This document shows, in pieces, positions 63,200-64,000 of a DNA stretch of 64,000 nt (position 1 is the stretch's first letter; each line of letters opens with the position of its first letter). The DNA is from Dendrolimus kikuchii (taxonomy: Eukaryota; Arthropoda; Insecta; Lepidoptera; Lasiocampidae): contig CM034390.1 in assembly GCA_019925095.2 (NCBI GenBank), positions 1,227,501 to 1,291,500 on the forward strand, in the 5' to 3' direction. Position numbers and translations under genes: made by a program. Under the pieces are notes generated by a model, which worked only from the letters and a program-made list of their open reading frames with translations, was not told the DNA's origin and ran no database searches.

Positions 63200-64000
63200 G
63201 GTCCTGCATTGCAGTCCTGCGACGCATGACGCAGCTCACACACTGTCTTGCGTTGCAGTCTTGCGATGCAAGACGCAGCTCACACACTGTCTTGCGACGC
63301 AAGACACAGCTCACACACTGTGTTGCGTTGCAGTCTTGCGATGCAAGACGCAGCTCACACACTGTGTTGCGTTGCAGTCTTGCGATGCAAGACGCAGCTC
63401 ACACACTGTGTTGCGTTGCAGTCTTGCGATGCAAGACGCAGCTCACACACTGTCTTGCGACGCAAGACACAGCTCACACACTGTGTTGCGTTGCAGTCTT
63501 GCGATGCAAGACACAGCTCACACACTGTGTTGCGTTGCAGTCTTGCGATGCAAGACGCAGCTCACACACTGTCTTGCGTTGCAGTCTTGCGATGCAAGAC
63601 GCAGCTCACACACTGCCTTGCGATACAAAACGCAGCTCACACACTACCTTGCGATACAAGACGCAGCTCACACACTGTCTTGCGACGCAAGACACAGCTC
63701 ACACACTGTGTTGCGTTGCAGTCTTGCGGTGCAAGACGCAGCTCACACACTGTCTTGCGTTGCAGTCTTGCGATGCAAGACGCAGCTCGCACACTGTCTT
63801 GCGTTGCAGTCTTGCGACGGATGACGCAGCTCACACACTGTCTTGCGTTGCAGTCTTGCGATGCAAGACGCAGCTCACACACTGCCTTGCGATACAAAAC
63901 GCAGCTCACACACTACCTTGCGATACAAGACGCAGCTCACACACTGTCTTGCGACGCAAGACACAGCTCACACACTGTGTTGCGTTGCAGTCTTGCGATG
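63200..64000. repeat. 31/44-bp palindromic minisatellite, open at window end
   Basis: Units GCAGCTCACACACTGT plus CTTGCGACGCAAGAC (31 bp), or with an extra TTGCAGTCTTGCGATGCAAGAC block (44 bp), alternate irregularly across at least 800 bp. GTCTTGC GAT GCAAGAC in each long unit is a perfect hairpin. The 187-residue frame and its shadow are repeat artefacts. The array lies in the Cog4 intron next to the exon at 62967-63151. Confidence 0.93.

Noticed and set aside
63261..63909. 187-residue repetitive open frame over the right-end array
   Set aside because: The unit lengths (31 and 44) are not multiples of three; the open frame follows from the absence of stops in the repeat word in all phases.
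63200..64000. CRISPR-like array of repeats with palindromes
   Set aside because: No unique spacers; units are continuous and the genome is eukaryotic.

Overview
The window is eukaryotic, and it looks like a lepidopteran (moth or butterfly) genome. It is AT-rich, its coding sequence is split by short phase-0 introns, and it is crowded with the kinds of repeats typical of Lepidoptera: RTE-like LINE tails ending in (ATGT)n, a very common short retroposon ending in CAATAAAA, BEL/Pao elements, and hAT-, piggyBac- and Tc1-type MITEs. No bacterial or phage feature was seen.

Only three host protein genes can be supported. (1) A MARVEL-domain four-helix membrane protein (CMTM4/plasmolipin-like) lies on the + strand in three coding exons (46757-46891, 47605-47871, 49316-49468; 184 aa). 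(2) A paralogue on the - strand has a first coding exon (29505-29642) and a last coding exon (17393-17533) that match in splice position, phase and sequence, but no middle exon is recognisable between them. (3) The last two coding exons of Cog4 (conserved oligomeric Golgi complex subunit 4) are on the - strand (62967-63151 and 57740-57991). They are very GC-rich, separated by a 5-kb intron full of transposons, and the last codons and stop lie in a short-retroposon fragment. A tRNA-Lys(CTT) gene or recent pseudogene is at 17730-17802 (-).

Most of the rest is mobile DNA. 6.4-12.9 kb holds a BEL/Pao retrotransposon with gag and pol in one frame, separated only by a UGA-CUA stop; its 3' end and right LTR are truncated. 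35.6-37.9 kb holds a 5'-truncated LINE with an intact RT-RNase H frame and a perfect 13-bp target-site duplication (TSD). 29.7-31.2 kb holds two solo LTRs of one family. The window also has about ten copies of the CAATAAAA retroposon, eleven 3' ends of one RTE-like LINE, five copies of a large palindromic element with GGACAAGTGG arms, four copies of a fold-back element with about 12-bp TSDs and a 33-nt one-sided extension (Penelope-like in style), and three copies of a SINE-like 254-bp retroposon. hAT MITEs nest with LINE tails in both directions at 58.7-62.3 kb. Three tandem arrays stand out: a 118-bp minisatellite with an alternating 236-bp higher-order period (23.68-24.70 kb), a GACAAAAAG-type tract (32.47-32.69 kb) and a 31/44-bp palindromic minisatellite that runs off the right edge inside a Cog4 intron.

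The three host genes have no visible functional link. I did not find a wholly new multi-gene system. The points most worth following up are the gag-pol readthrough context, the fold-back retroelement family, the SINE-like family, the MARVEL gene pair with its missing exon, and the repeat-derived end of Cog4. All family assignments come from reading the sequence, not from database searches.
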